Source: Methylobacterium planeticum (GTDB taxonomy: Bacteria > Pseudomonadota > Alphaproteobacteria > Rhizobiales > Beijerinckiaceae). Taken from it: a DNA stretch of 64,000 nucleotides. Shown here piece by piece: positions 54,657 to 62,560 of the stretch. The first letter of the stretch is position 1. Each line of letters begins with the position of its first letter. Location: assembly GCF_008806345.1 (NCBI RefSeq), contig NZ_VZZJ01000012.1:1-64000 (forward strand), written 5' to 3'. Position numbers and translations under genes: made by a program. The notes under the pieces were generated by a model. The model searched no databases. It saw nothing but the letters and a program-made list of their open reading frames with translations, and was not told the DNA's origin.

Positions 54657-56288
54657 TCACGCCAGCGTCGTGAGATCCTGGAACCAGTGCTGAGCCTGGG
54701 TATACCCTTTCACCCGCGACGAGAGAGCATGCGAGTTCGTGTCGTGGACGACCCAGACCTGTACGGCATCGTCCACGACGATCTCGTGGATGCGCGCGAG
54801 AAGCCGGTCCTGCTCGGCCGTGTCGAGGCTCGCCTTGATGGTGTCGCAGAGAGCGTCGACCTCGGGGTTCTTGTAGTGACTCCAGTTCACGCCGCTCGGC
54901 GAGATCTGCTTCGAATCGTAGAAGCGCAGGATCGCGTAGAACGGGTCGGAGGTGACGTAGGCGACATTGCTGGCCGTCACGCCCTTGAGGCTCGGGTCGG
55001 CCGCGCCCTGGCGCCACGCCGTGTAGGCGACCTCCTGCTCGACGGTCTGAAACTCGACCGCGATGCCGACCTCCGCCCAGCATTGCTGGATGAACTCGTT
55101 GATCGGCAGCGAGAGCATCTGCCCTGTGCCGCCGGTCGGGATGATGAACTTCGTGCGAAGCGGATTCTGAGGCGAGTAGCCGGCCTCGCGCACGAGCTTG
55201 CGGGCCGCATCGATGTCGAAGCCGATCTTGAAGGTAGGTTTGCCGAACCACGGGCTCGATGATTGCACCTGCCCGGTGGCGGGGGTGGCGAGGCCGCCCA
55301 TCAAGGCCACGACGCTGTCGCGGTCAATCGCCAGGTTGGCGGCACGACGCAGACGGAGATCCCGCCACGGGCTCCCCTCCACCATCGAGAGATGATAGTT
55401 CCAGACATGAGGCGTATCGTTGCCGACGATGCGCATCCCGGCGGCCTTCAGGCGCGGCACCGCGTCGGGCGCCGGCAGCTCGATCAGATCGACGCTGCCG
55501 CTCAACAGTGCGTTCACCCGTGCGAGATCTTCCGGTACGCAGCTCAACGTGAGCTTCGCGAGCTTCGGCATGCGCCTCGGGTTCCAGTAGGCATCGTTCG
55601 GAACGAGTTCGGCGCGCACGCGCGGGACGAGCTGCTTCAGGCGATAGGGGCCGGTGCCGGCCGGCTCGAAGGCGAACTTGGCCCAGTCACGGCCGACCTT
55701 GTCGAACTGAGTGGGCGAGGAGATCAGGAACCACAGCATCTGATACGGGAACAGGGCATCGACAGCCTTTGTCGTCACCTGCACGGTCGAGGCGTCGAGC
55801 TTCTTGTAGGAGGCGACGGAGGGAAGGCGCGGACGCACCTGCGAGGCCTGACGCTGATCGTAGTGGGGGGCCTGCTGGTTCAGGACCTTGTCGAAGTTCC
55901 AGATCACCGCATCGGCGTCGAAGGGGGAGCCATCGTGGAACTTGACCCCGTCCCTCAGGCGGAACGTCCAGTTGCGCCGGTCGGCCGGATCGCTCTCCCA
56001 GGAGGTGGCGAGCCCCGGGACGAGCTTGCCGGGACGCTCGGCGACATCGAGTTCCCACGCCACCAGTGGGTCGTAGAGCGTGAGCCCGGTGAACTGGTAG
56101 CCACCCGCGCCGCGATCGGGCTGTCCGGTGGTCAGGGGCAGGTCCGTCATCGAGATGCCGTAGACGAGGCTCCCGCTCGGGAAAGCAGCTCCACTCGTCT
56201 GGGCGCGAAGGCTCGCCGACGAACCGAGCGTGGCCAGGGCGGCGCCGCCCGTCAGCATCGTGCGGCGGGTGAGGGCGACTGATTCCAT
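54657..56288 (-). CDS. Tat-exported peptide-type ABC substrate-binding protein (SBP_bac_5)
   Basis: The 543-aa product starts with a twin-arginine signal (LTRRTMLTGGAALATLGSSASLRA). The body shows the family 5 pattern: LVPGLATSWESDPADRRNWTFRLRDGVKFHDGSPFDADAVIWNF (in parts: LATSWE, FRLRDGVKFHDG, DADAV), FEPAGTGPYRL near residue 205, RRAANLAIDRDSVV near residue 315 and INEFIQQCWAEVGI. Such proteins bind di-/oligopeptides, glutathione or nickel. No permease or ATPase gene follows; instead ggt does. I chose the ATG at 56288 because the Tat motif then sits at residue 7; a longer frame reaches 56330. Confidence 0.9.
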   Translation of the reverse strand: MESVALTRRTMLTGGAALATLGSSASLRAQTSGAAFPSGSLVYGISMTDLPLTTGQPDRGAGGYQFTGLTLYDPLVAWELDVAERPGKLVPGLATSWESDPADRRNWTFRLRDGVKFHDGSPFDADAVIWNFDKVLNQQAPHYDQRQASQVRPRLPSVASYKKLDASTVQVTTKAVDALFPYQMLWFLISSPTQFDKVGRDWAKFAFEPAGTGPYRLKQLVPRVRAELVPNDAYWNPRRMPKLAKLTLSCVPEDLARVNALLSGSVDLIELPAPDAVPRLKAAGMRIVGNDTPHVWNYHLSMVEGSPWRDLRLRRAANLAIDRDSVVALMGGLATPATGQVQSSSPWFGKPTFKIGFDIDAARKLVREAGYSPQNPLRTKFIIPTGGTGQMLSLPINEFIQQCWAEVGIAVEFQTVEQEVAYTAWRQGAADPSLKGVTASNVAYVTSDPFYAILRFYDSKQISPSGVNWSHYKNPEVDALCDTIKASLDTAEQDRLLARIHEIVVDDAVQVWVVHDTNSHALSSRVKGYTQAQHWFQDLTTLA

Positions 56289-56724
56289 GAGCGAGGTCTC
56301 GATCCATCTGTTGCGACAGCCGCTCCACACCGTTGTGGAGGCCGAACAGCACTTTCACTCTGAGGAATAGATCTTTCTTGTAAAGCCGAAAGAGTGAGCG
56401 CGACCAAGCTGACTTCTGTGCGTCTTGCTCAGAAACGCGGCACCGATACGCACGTCGGGTCGACTTTGCCACGTCAAGGCCGGTGCCGTTCATCCTGCCG
56501 GCTGATCATGTTGCTCGTGCGCCGCCCGGTCTTGGTGGTGCCAATCGAGCCACGAAACCGATCATGTCACGGCGATGCCCCTTGGCGGCGATACCACGTT
56601 GGCTGGAGGAGCGCCCGGGCCGGGCGTCAGATCGGCGGTGTCCGCCCTCGCCCGCCGAGTTCAGGCTTCTCGCGCGCGCCTTCGTGAGGGGCAGCCTTCC
56701 GTGAGCCCACGTCCCCGCGTTCGT
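56289..56724. other. Upstream region of the peptide-binding protein gene
   Basis: About 436 bases without a convincing gene; the part near 56289-56420 is relatively AT-rich and should hold the promoter of the minus-strand operon. Confidence 0.45.
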
Positions 56725-57219
56725 TCAGCGGCCGGTGTAACCGAGGGCGCGAGCCGCCTCCGTAAGCCGTGCGAAGCTTGTCGCGTATCGCTCCTTCAGC
56801 CACGCACCGTCGGGCAGCGTTCGGTCCGGGCTCAGGTTGTCCTCGTTGTCGGACATCTTGATCAAGATCGCACTGAGATTGCCGCTGTCGATCACCTGCT
56901 TAATTCGCTCGGAATAGGCGGTCCGTGCGGCGGGTTTTGTCAGGAGCGTCACCATCTCGATGATCTCCGGACCGAAACCCGCCGCGCGGAGATCCACCGC
57001 CGTCCGCGGCGTGTCCTCGAGAACATCGTGGAGGATCGCGGCCTGCATCACCGACATCGGGTCGATCGGAAGGCGGTCGATGGCACGGGCATGCCCGGCA
57101 CGCGCCACCGCTGCGTTGGCCACCCGCTCGAGGTGCCGGATATAGGGTTGGCCGCCCTTATCGATCTGTCCAGCATGCGCCGTGATCGCGAAGCTATGGG
57201 CGTCGAAGATGTTGCTCAT
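56725..57219 (-). CDS. Small HD-domain hydrolase, RelA/SpoT-hydrolase-like
   Basis: The 164-aa product is an HD phosphohydrolase of the SpoT/MESH1 type. AHAGQIDKGGQPYIRHLERVANA supplies the first histidine, QAAILHDVLEDTP the HD metal-binding pair and E-D motif, and LIKMSDNEDNLSPDR the last conserved aspartate (compare K-x-x-D-x-x-x-N-L). Length and motif spacing match stand-alone small alarmone hydrolases (about 180 aa) rather than full SpoT. It could hydrolyse (p)ppGpp or NADPH; this is inferred from the motifs. There is no adjacent synthetase. Confidence 0.82.
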   Translation of the reverse strand: MSNIFDAHSFAITAHAGQIDKGGQPYIRHLERVANAAVARAGHARAIDRLPIDPMSVMQAAILHDVLEDTPRTAVDLRAAGFGPEIIEMVTLLTKPAARTAYSERIKQVIDSGNLSAILIKMSDNEDNLSPDRTLPDGAWLKERYATSFARLTEAARALGYTGR

Positions 57220-57294
57220 GGTCGTCCTCGGGGCCCCGAGGGTTACGTCCGGGTGCGGCGGCTACGAGGCGATACGCGACGCGCAAGCACCGCT

Positions 57295-57567
57295 TCAAGA
57301 GGCCTTCTCGACGGGCGGCGTCTCCACGACCCGCAGCCCCGCCACCCGACTACCGTAACTTGGGCGGTTCAGGCGTCCGAGGTCCATCAAGGGTTGGAGC
57401 GGCACCTCGGCGAGGTCGAGCAGTTTGGCTTCGCGCCACCGCAGCTTGAACTCACCGGTCTTCAACCAACTCGGCTTCTTCTCCTCCACAAGGAGAAGAA
57501 GCTTCCCGGTCCACGTCTTCTTGAACCAGAACCGTCCTGTCAGGGCCATCGCGCTCACCCGAACCAT
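57295..57567 (-). CDS. Hypothetical small basic protein
   Basis: The 90-aa product begins MVRVSAMALTGRFWFKKTWTGKLLLLVEEKK and is rich in Lys, Arg, Leu and Trp, without a signal peptide. AGGGGAG precedes the ATG by about 4 nt. The pattern LLLVEEKKPSWLKTGEFKLRWREAKLLDL reads as beta-strands followed by a helix. I recognise no family. It lies 75 bp upstream of the HD hydrolase gene on the same strand, so the two could be co-transcribed. Confidence 0.55.
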   Translation of the reverse strand: MVRVSAMALTGRFWFKKTWTGKLLLLVEEKKPSWLKTGEFKLRWREAKLLDLAEVPLQPLMDLGRLNRPSYGSRVAGLRVVETPPVEKAS

Positions 57568-57696
57568 CGACTCCCCTGAGAGGTAACGGTCAAGCTTGCG
57601 GCTTGTTCCGAAGATCCCCGCGACAAACAGGGGTGAACGGCGTTAAGTCCCCGCGTCCTGACCACGATCAAGCGCACCCGGAGTCCCTGTCCGCAT

Positions 57697-57822
57697 ATGC
57701 CCCGCTGGCTCTTCCTGCTCTTCTCCGTAGCGCTCGCGCTGGCCGTCCTGGGCAGCGTCCTCGTCTATCTCAGGGGCACGCCTGGCCCCCAAGTCCAAAG
57801 CGCGGCCGGAGTGGGGACCTGA
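57697..57822 (+). CDS. 41-aa single-helix membrane protein
   Basis: The short frame encodes MPRWLFLLFSVALALAVLGS then VLVYLRGTPGPQVQSAAGVGT: one long transmembrane helix (about residues 4-24) and a small polar tail. Its TGA overlaps the ATG of the next small membrane-protein gene (TGATG), a strong sign that both are translated. It was too short to stand out on size alone. Function unknown. Confidence 0.55.
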   Translation: MPRWLFLLFSVALALAVLGSVLVYLRGTPGPQVQSAAGVGT

Positions 57823-58034
57823 TGCGGCGCGGGCTTCCCCTCATCGCCGCTGCCGTGCTCGCGATGGCTTTTGTGGTCGGTCTCGGATTGTGGCTGTCGG
57901 CAGCGCGTGAGGAGCAGCGTGCCGAGACGGATGGAAAGCCGGCGGTTCCGGCCTGCAATCCGCAGAATACGGTCGGCAAGGCGATCTTGCCGGATTGCCC
58001 GAAGCCCGCGTTTCCGACGCCGAAGACACCCTGA
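57822..58034 (+). CDS. 70-aa membrane-anchored protein
   Basis: The product MRRGLPLIAAAVLAMAFVVG.. has one N-terminal transmembrane helix and a periplasmic tail with two cysteines (PACNPQNTVGKAILPDCPKP) that could form a disulfide, ending Pro-rich. The start overlaps the stop of the preceding 41-aa gene. The frame is open upstream to 57603, but that part overlaps the other gene and lacks hydrophobic structure. Function unknown; the pair forms a tiny operon. Confidence 0.62.
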   Translation: MRRGLPLIAAAVLAMAFVVGLGLWLSAAREEQRAETDGKPAVPACNPQNTVGKAILPDCPKPAFPTPKTP

Positions 58035-58080
58035 TCCGCGACGGATCGGGGATTCGCGCGCCAGCGTTGTCCGCTGACGC

Positions 58081-58587
58081 TCAGTCTTGCGCTGGCGGTT
58101 TCGCAGTCGCCTCGGATCGGCGGCTGGTGCGGCGCCAGTCGGCCGGATCGACGAAGATCCCGGCCCAGAGGCCGCGGCGCATCGCCCAGGCCTTGCTCTC
58201 CTGCCGAACATAGGTGGCGGAGGTGCGCCGGTCGGCGACCGCATGGCCGTGCGCCGCCATCCAGGCGCTCAGATCCTCATGACCGACTCGGCAGACCGCT
58301 ACCACCCGTTCGCTCTTCGGCGCCTTCAGGGGTTCGCACGTGACGGGATTGGAGCCGATCTGCTCGGCCAGGGCATGAGCAGCGTCCCGGCCGCAGGGAT
58401 AGGCGTGTCCGGCCGCGTTTTCACAGTTCTGCGCCGTCTCCGGCGCGTCGATCCCGTAGAGGCGAATCCGCGATCCGTGCAGCTCGATCGTATCCCCGTC
58501 GATGACCGTCGCCGGGCCGGAGACCGCTTCGGCGGCCACCGCCGGAAAGGAGAGCAGGAGGAGGAGTGTTGCGGAGCGCAGAATCAC
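58081..58587 (-). CDS. Exported thermonuclease-family (SNase) nuclease
   Basis: The 168-aa product has a signal peptide (MILRSATLLLLLSFPAVAAEA) and a staphylococcal-nuclease-like domain: ATVIDGDTIELHG, RIRLYGIDAPE with the catalytic arginine, aspartate and glutamate, then YPCGRDAAHALAEQIG and a C-terminal AWMAAHGHAVADRR with WAMRRGLWAG. Cysteines at QNCEN, PCGR, VTCEP and AVCRV are typical of the alphaproteobacterial subgroup. I chose the GTG at 58587; the frame is open to 58788 without a signal sequence. A decayed paralogue lies about 650 bp further on the opposite strand. Confidence 0.84.
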   Translation of the reverse strand: MILRSATLLLLLSFPAVAAEAVSGPATVIDGDTIELHGSRIRLYGIDAPETAQNCENAAGHAYPCGRDAAHALAEQIGSNPVTCEPLKAPKSERVVAVCRVGHEDLSAWMAAHGHAVADRRTSATYVRQESKAWAMRRGLWAGIFVDPADWRRTSRRSEATAKPPAQD

Positions 58588-58788
58588 GTGTGGGTTACCT
58601 GGGCAAAAGCGTACGTGCCGATGATCGAGGGGCCGAACTACCATGACATCTGGCCAAAAAGCGGCGGATCGATCCTGCGCCGGCGAATAGTCCCGATGCG
58701 TTGATCTTCGGTGACACCGCGTGATTCCCGCGACCCGCCGCACCCCGATGGATCCTTCGAGCCGTCGTCGCGGGTCCGGGACTCGCAA

Positions 58789-59157
58789 TCAGCCCGTCGC
58801 GGCGGTCTCGCGGAGGTGCTGGACGGCGCGGTCGATGTCGAAGTCCGCCGCCGTGATCGCTGCGCGGGTGAACGGACAGATTTTCGGCTGTCCCCACTCG
58901 ATCTGGCCCTCCTCCGGTCGAAGCTCAGGCGTCTCGGCATCGCCGATCGCGAGCCACCAGAGACCATCCATTTTCAGGGGCTCGAGGGCCGTCGCATCGA
59001 GGCCGAGAATCTTTGCGCGCAGGGCTGCCGCTTCGCGACGCCAGGTCTGGCTGTGCTGATCGTTCGACGTCAGTGCCGCCTTCAACAGATCGGCCAGGAA
59101 GGCACGCACCAGAACGGCCGGCGGCTCGATCGATCCGGTCCCGTCGTTGGATCCCAT
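58789..59157 (-). CDS. Hypothetical protein, 122 aa
   Basis: The product MGSNDGTGSIEPPAVLVRAFLADLLKAALTSNDQHSQTWRREAAALRAKIL.. (quoted in part) is helical at the N-terminus and contains LEPLKMDGLWWLAIGDAETPEL and PKICPFTRAAITAADFDIDRAVQHL. GGGAG lies 8 nt before the ATG. The frame is open upstream into Arg-rich sequence that overlaps the nuclease remnant. The W-R-R-E and I-C-P-F-T motifs are distinctive and would make family search easy, but I cannot name one. Confidence 0.6.
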   Translation of the reverse strand: MGSNDGTGSIEPPAVLVRAFLADLLKAALTSNDQHSQTWRREAAALRAKILGLDATALEPLKMDGLWWLAIGDAETPELRPEEGQIEWGQPKICPFTRAAITAADFDIDRAVQHLRETAATG

Positions 59158-59242
59158 GCTCCGCTCCCGTCGCCACTCGGCGATCTGCCTGCAGGTTTCA
59201 GGCCGAAGATCGCCAGACCGGCTTCGTGCCGGCGGCGCGGGC

Positions 59243-59610
59243 GACCTCCTGAGCGGCCGAGGCCTGGTCGTCGACGGCGACACGCTCACCGTGCGCGGCC
59301 GCGTCGTGGGTCTTCTGGGTGTCGCCGCACCTGGTCTGAAGCAGACCTGTCTGGACGCCGGCGATCGGACCTATCCCTGCGGGCAGAGAGCGGCCTTTTC
59401 GCTCGCGAAGCACATCGGATCCGATGTCGTTGCCTTCAAAATGCAGGAGACGGATCGGCACGGCCGCATCCTAGCTGCGTGCGGCAAGGACTCGGAGGAT
59501 CTCGCAGCTTGGTTCCAATGCCTTACGGTGCACCACCTTCGGCCTCGATCGGGAACTGGGAATGGTATTCGGCACACGGCGTGGCGTCCCGGCGCTTGCC
59601 ATGGTTGTGA
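59243..59610 (+). pseudogene. Decayed thermonuclease paralogue
   Basis: The reading VDGDTLTVRG, GVAAPG, CLDAGDRTYPCGQRAAFSLAKHIGSD, GRILAACGKDSEDLAAWF aligns along its length with the intact nuclease at 58081-58587 (IDGDTIELHG, GIDAPE, YPCGRDAAHALAEQIGSN, DLSAWM). The catalytic arginine, aspartate and glutamate are replaced by Gly, Ala and Gly. After AAWF at 59515 the match stops; about 60 bases on, another frame reads YSAHGVASRR, resembling AAHGHAVADRR, which points to a frame-disrupting insertion. No proper start or signal peptide remains. I therefore call it a pseudogene. Confidence 0.6.
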
Positions 59611-59870
59611 TTGCGGCTGGCATCGCGTTAATCCGCCTCCCGCCGCGCCGCGTGGCAGACCCATGCGCGGCGAACCCGGCGGTTCATGCCTGCGCGATTT
59701 TCGATGCGCCCGGTTGGCTGACGCGTCGGGTGCATGCCGGACGTGCGCAGGAGGCGTCGATGTCGGCGGGGCAGGCTGCGTCTTCGGTCAACTTGCATGA
59801 TGTGCTCGCCATCTCAGGCAAGCCGTCGATCCGGGCGGAAGCGGCCAGCCACAACCCCGGTGGCGTCTGA
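59562..59870 (+). CDS. Doubtful small membrane-anchored protein
   Basis: A 102-aa frame with a hydrophobic segment (ALAMVVIAAGIALIRL, about residues 11-26) and a polar tail. It overlaps the nuclease remnant and has only a weak ribosome-binding site (GGGAA). It may be a chance frame; I list it because the N-terminal helix and later composition are protein-like. Confidence 0.25.
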   Translation: MVFGTRRGVPALAMVVIAAGIALIRLPPRRVADPCAANPAVHACAIFDAPGWLTRRVHAGRAQEASMSAGQAASSVNLHDVLAISGKPSIRAEAASHNPGGV

Positions 59871-59968
59871 CCGCGCATCGTCATCCCGGATCCTCGACGC
59901 CTCGCATTTGTGATCGGTATCCACCGCGAGCGTATGCCATAGCCGTTCGAGCATACCCGCGGAGCGAC

Positions 59969-60640
59969 ATGCCCGACCTCACCTACGCGATCGGCGACAT
60001 TCACGGTTGCGCCGACCTGCTGCAGCGGCTGCTGGAACAGATCGAGCGCCGTGGCGCCGGGCGTGCCCGTTGCCTTGTCTTTCTCGGCGACTACGTCGAC
60101 CGCGGGCCCGACAGTGCCCGCGTGATCGAGATCCTTCGTGACCTCGGGGAGCGCGAGCCTGAGGCCGTCACCTGCCTGATGGGAAACCACGAGGAGATGA
60201 TGCTGAACGCCTACAGGGATGGTCTCGGCGCCACCGCCTGGCAGGAGAACGGCGGCGGCGGCACCCTGGCATCCTTCGGCATCGAGGATCCGGAGGATCT
60301 GCCGCACGGGGTCCTCGACTGGCTCTCGGCGCTGCCGACCGTTCATGAGGATAGCCGCCGCTATTATGTCCATGCCGGCTTTCGACCCGGGCGCCGGGGC
60401 ATCGACCCCGATACGCGCTCGCGTCTCTGGATCCGGGAGCCGTTCCTCTCGGCGGATTACGATTTCGGCAAGCATGTCGTGCACGGCCACACGCCGCAGA
60501 AGTCCGGTCAGCCTGATGTGCGGACGCATCGGACGAACCTCGACACCGCCGCGGTTCGTGGCGGCGCCCTGACGGCCGGGGTCTTCACCGGCGAGGACGA
60601 CAGGGCGGTCGAGTTCCTTCAGGTCTGGCGCACAGCCTGA
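59969..60640 (+). CDS. Calcineurin-like serine/threonine protein phosphatase
   Basis: The 223-aa product is a metallophosphoesterase of the PPP/PrpE-Lambda type. All metal and phosphate motifs are present: YAIGDIHGCADLLQRL at residue 7, LVFLGDYVDRGPDS near residue 38, LMGNHEEMML near residue 70, YYVHAGFRPG near residue 130 and VVHGHTPQ near residue 172. Length fits this bacterial group. It may remove phosphate from proteins or nucleotides such as diadenosine tetraphosphate. It is followed by the APH-type kinase gene about 190 bp downstream; a functional link is not evident. Confidence 0.93.
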   Translation: MPDLTYAIGDIHGCADLLQRLLEQIERRGAGRARCLVFLGDYVDRGPDSARVIEILRDLGEREPEAVTCLMGNHEEMMLNAYRDGLGATAWQENGGGGTLASFGIEDPEDLPHGVLDWLSALPTVHEDSRRYYVHAGFRPGRRGIDPDTRSRLWIREPFLSADYDFGKHVVHGHTPQKSGQPDVRTHRTNLDTAAVRGGALTAGVFTGEDDRAVEFLQVWRTA

Positions 60641-60830
60641 CAGGAACCCGCCGGCCGCTTCAATCCTTCGTCGGCCGCGAGCATCGATAAAGCCCGTACT
60701 GCGATGTGTGAGCAAGCACATCGGCCACTCGACTGGGGGCGACGCCGGGGCTGCGCGGATTGCTCCTGTTTGGGCGACCCCCTACTTTCGCTTGCGCGAG
60801 AGCAGGGGGCTTCCGCAGCGCCAAATCTTC

Positions 60831-61751
60831 ATGTCGATTGACCAGATTGATCGAAGCGTCCGTGGCCCGCGCATCGGGTTCGGGCGAAGTTCCGAAGTGT
60901 TTGCGTACGGATCCCGGCAGGTCCTCAAGCTCTACCGGATACCCTGGGAGCCGGCTGCCGTTCTGAACGAGTTCGAAGCCACGAAACTCGCCTGGAATCT
61001 CGGGTTGCCTGTCCCGGAACCCGTCAGGATCGTCGAGGAGGACGGGCGCACCGGCATCGTCTTCGAGCGACTCGAGGGGCGAAGCGTCATGGGGCGATTT
61101 GCGCGCAATCCGATCCGCCTCCTCATCGCGCTCCGGCACATGGCACGCCTGCAGCAACGGATCCATGCCTGCGATGCGTCGCATCTGCCCAGTCAGCAGG
61201 AGATGCTCCGTGGCCAGATCGCCCGGGCGCGGGTCTCGGACAGCGTGAAGCGCTCCGCCTTGTCCGTCCTTGATCGGCTTCCGGATGGAACGAGCCTCTG
61301 CCATGGTGACCTCCATCCGGAGAATGCGATCTGCACGCCGCAGGGTTTGTACGTCGTGGATTGGCAGAAGGCGCGGGCCGGGAGCCCTTCCACCGACGTA
61401 GCCCGCACCGCGCTGATCTTGAGGCATGGGCGGCTGGATCTCGGCCGTCTCGGAGCATTCCTCCCGATGGATACGATCCGGCACGCCGTCGCATTCCTGT
61501 ATCTCTGGCGCTACGCACAACTGACGGGCACGCCACTGGCGGAACTCAGGGCCTGGCAACTGCCGTTGCTGGTCTCCCGGCTATTCGGTCAGGCGGCGTC
61601 GAACGAAGATGAGGTGCGCGCGGAGGCCGAACGCCTCGCTCGTCGGACCGAGATCAAGCTTTCGAGGCAACTGCGAACCACGGCGGTCCTGCTAGCCCTC
61701 TCGAACGGGCTCGCGTTCGATCTGGAGATGACCGCGATCGTGTTCGCCTGA
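60831..61751 (+). CDS. APH/choline-kinase-type phosphotransferase
   Basis: The 306-aa product has the aminoglycoside phosphotransferase fold. IGFGRSSEVFAYGSRQVLKLYR near residues 15-37 contains the glycine loop and the ATP-binding lysine. LCHGDLHPENAICTPQGLYVVDWQKA near residues 157-183 holds the catalytic aspartate (H-G-D-x-H-x-x-N) and the D-W metal site. The long helical C-terminus fits the family. Substrates of such enzymes range from aminoglycosides to sugars, choline or proteins, so no specific resistance is claimed. The frame is open to 60708, but the ATG at 60831 starts just before the conserved domain. Confidence 0.82.
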   Translation: MSIDQIDRSVRGPRIGFGRSSEVFAYGSRQVLKLYRIPWEPAAVLNEFEATKLAWNLGLPVPEPVRIVEEDGRTGIVFERLEGRSVMGRFARNPIRLLIALRHMARLQQRIHACDASHLPSQQEMLRGQIARARVSDSVKRSALSVLDRLPDGTSLCHGDLHPENAICTPQGLYVVDWQKARAGSPSTDVARTALILRHGRLDLGRLGAFLPMDTIRHAVAFLYLWRYAQLTGTPLAELRAWQLPLLVSRLFGQAASNEDEVRAEAERLARRTEIKLSRQLRTTAVLLALSNGLAFDLEMTAIVFA

Positions 61752-61853
61752 CGCGTGGTGGGCGGCGGATCGCCAGTTGGCGACCAGGATCCCGATGTTG
61801 ATGCCGGCGCCGAGGATCGCGGCGGCGACGTCGAAAATCTCGACGAGGGCCAT
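61692..61853 (-). CDS. Possible 53-aa membrane protein
   Basis: The minus-strand frame MALVEIFDVAAAILGAGINI.. GILVANWRSAAHHASGEHDRGH has one hydrophobic helix and a polar, charged tail. It overlaps the 3' end of the APH-type gene by 60 bp (convergent). A GGAGG motif lies rather far (about 21 nt) upstream. Candidate only. Confidence 0.33.
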   Translation of the reverse strand: MALVEIFDVAAAILGAGINIGILVANWRSAAHHASGEHDRGHLQIEREPVREG

Positions 61854-62142
61854 GGGTTGCGGGGTGCGGCATCACCTCCGGAAGCGTGAGGGAAGCACAC
61901 CATCGAGACCGTCACGTGCACCCATCGATGTTGTGCAATGCCGGATTGCAGCCTGCGAATTCGGGATCGTGCAGCCGCATATCACCCTGGGCTGTCGGCA
62001 TGCGGGGCGATGTCGCCGAAGGACCGGCGGCCTCAAACACTCTGGCTCGGTCCTCGACAGCCCATGCCGGCCTCGGAACATCAACCCGCCCGGACGTGAC
62101 CAGCGCGCGGCATTCTCGGCTCACGAGCCGCGGCAGCCTCGC

Positions 62143-62388
62143 TCAAGCCGAAGTTGCGTAGACCCAATCGGAAAGGGTTGTCGGCAACGGCAACCGCCGG
62201 ATGTCGAGTCCGCAGGATGGCTGGCTGGTTTCTCCGCGGATCAGACGATTGAGCGCTGCTTCCGGCGTCTCGCAGCAGCCGAGCGGTTCATCCTCGTAGA
62301 GAATGATGAAGCGCTGGGTGTCGGCGAAGCGCATCAAGGCGATCCGAAACAGGCCTTGCTGGGTGTCGCACAGCCAGTATCCGCTCAT
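62143..62388 (-). CDS. Hypothetical small protein
   Basis: The 81-aa product MSGYWLCDTQQGLFRIALMRFADTQRFIILYEDEPLGCCETPEAAL.. (in part) reads as a compact beta-rich protein: strand-like segments GLFRIAL and RFIILYEDEPLG, then a helix PEAALNRLIRG. GGAGG lies about 10 nt before the ATG at 62388; an in-frame ATG at 62421 is less well placed. The composition is clearly protein-like. No family recognised; no operon partner. Confidence 0.65.
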   Translation of the reverse strand: MSGYWLCDTQQGLFRIALMRFADTQRFIILYEDEPLGCCETPEAALNRLIRGETSQPSCGLDIRRLPLPTTLSDWVYATSA

Positions 62389-62560
62389 GGCAGGCGTTCC
62401 TCCGTTGTTTTGGAGGAACAACTGAGTTGCGTGTTCGCCGGTTCACGCGTCGCGCGAGACCGCCAACGAATCTGTCAGGCGGCCCTGCACATTGTCCTGC
62501 ATCCCGCCACAGGCAGGTCCCGTCACGCGTGGCATCGTGACGGGGGAGGGGGCCTCGGGA

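Noticed and set aside
60831..61751. Aminoglycoside resistance function for the APH-type gene
   Set aside because: The fold is shared by many small-molecule kinases; nothing in the sequence or context shows an aminoglycoside substrate.
61654..61875. Arg-rich minus-strand frame preceded by GGAGG
   Set aside because: Nearly pure Arg/Pro/His residues; the neighbouring frame with a hydrophobic helix is the better candidate although its start signal is weaker.
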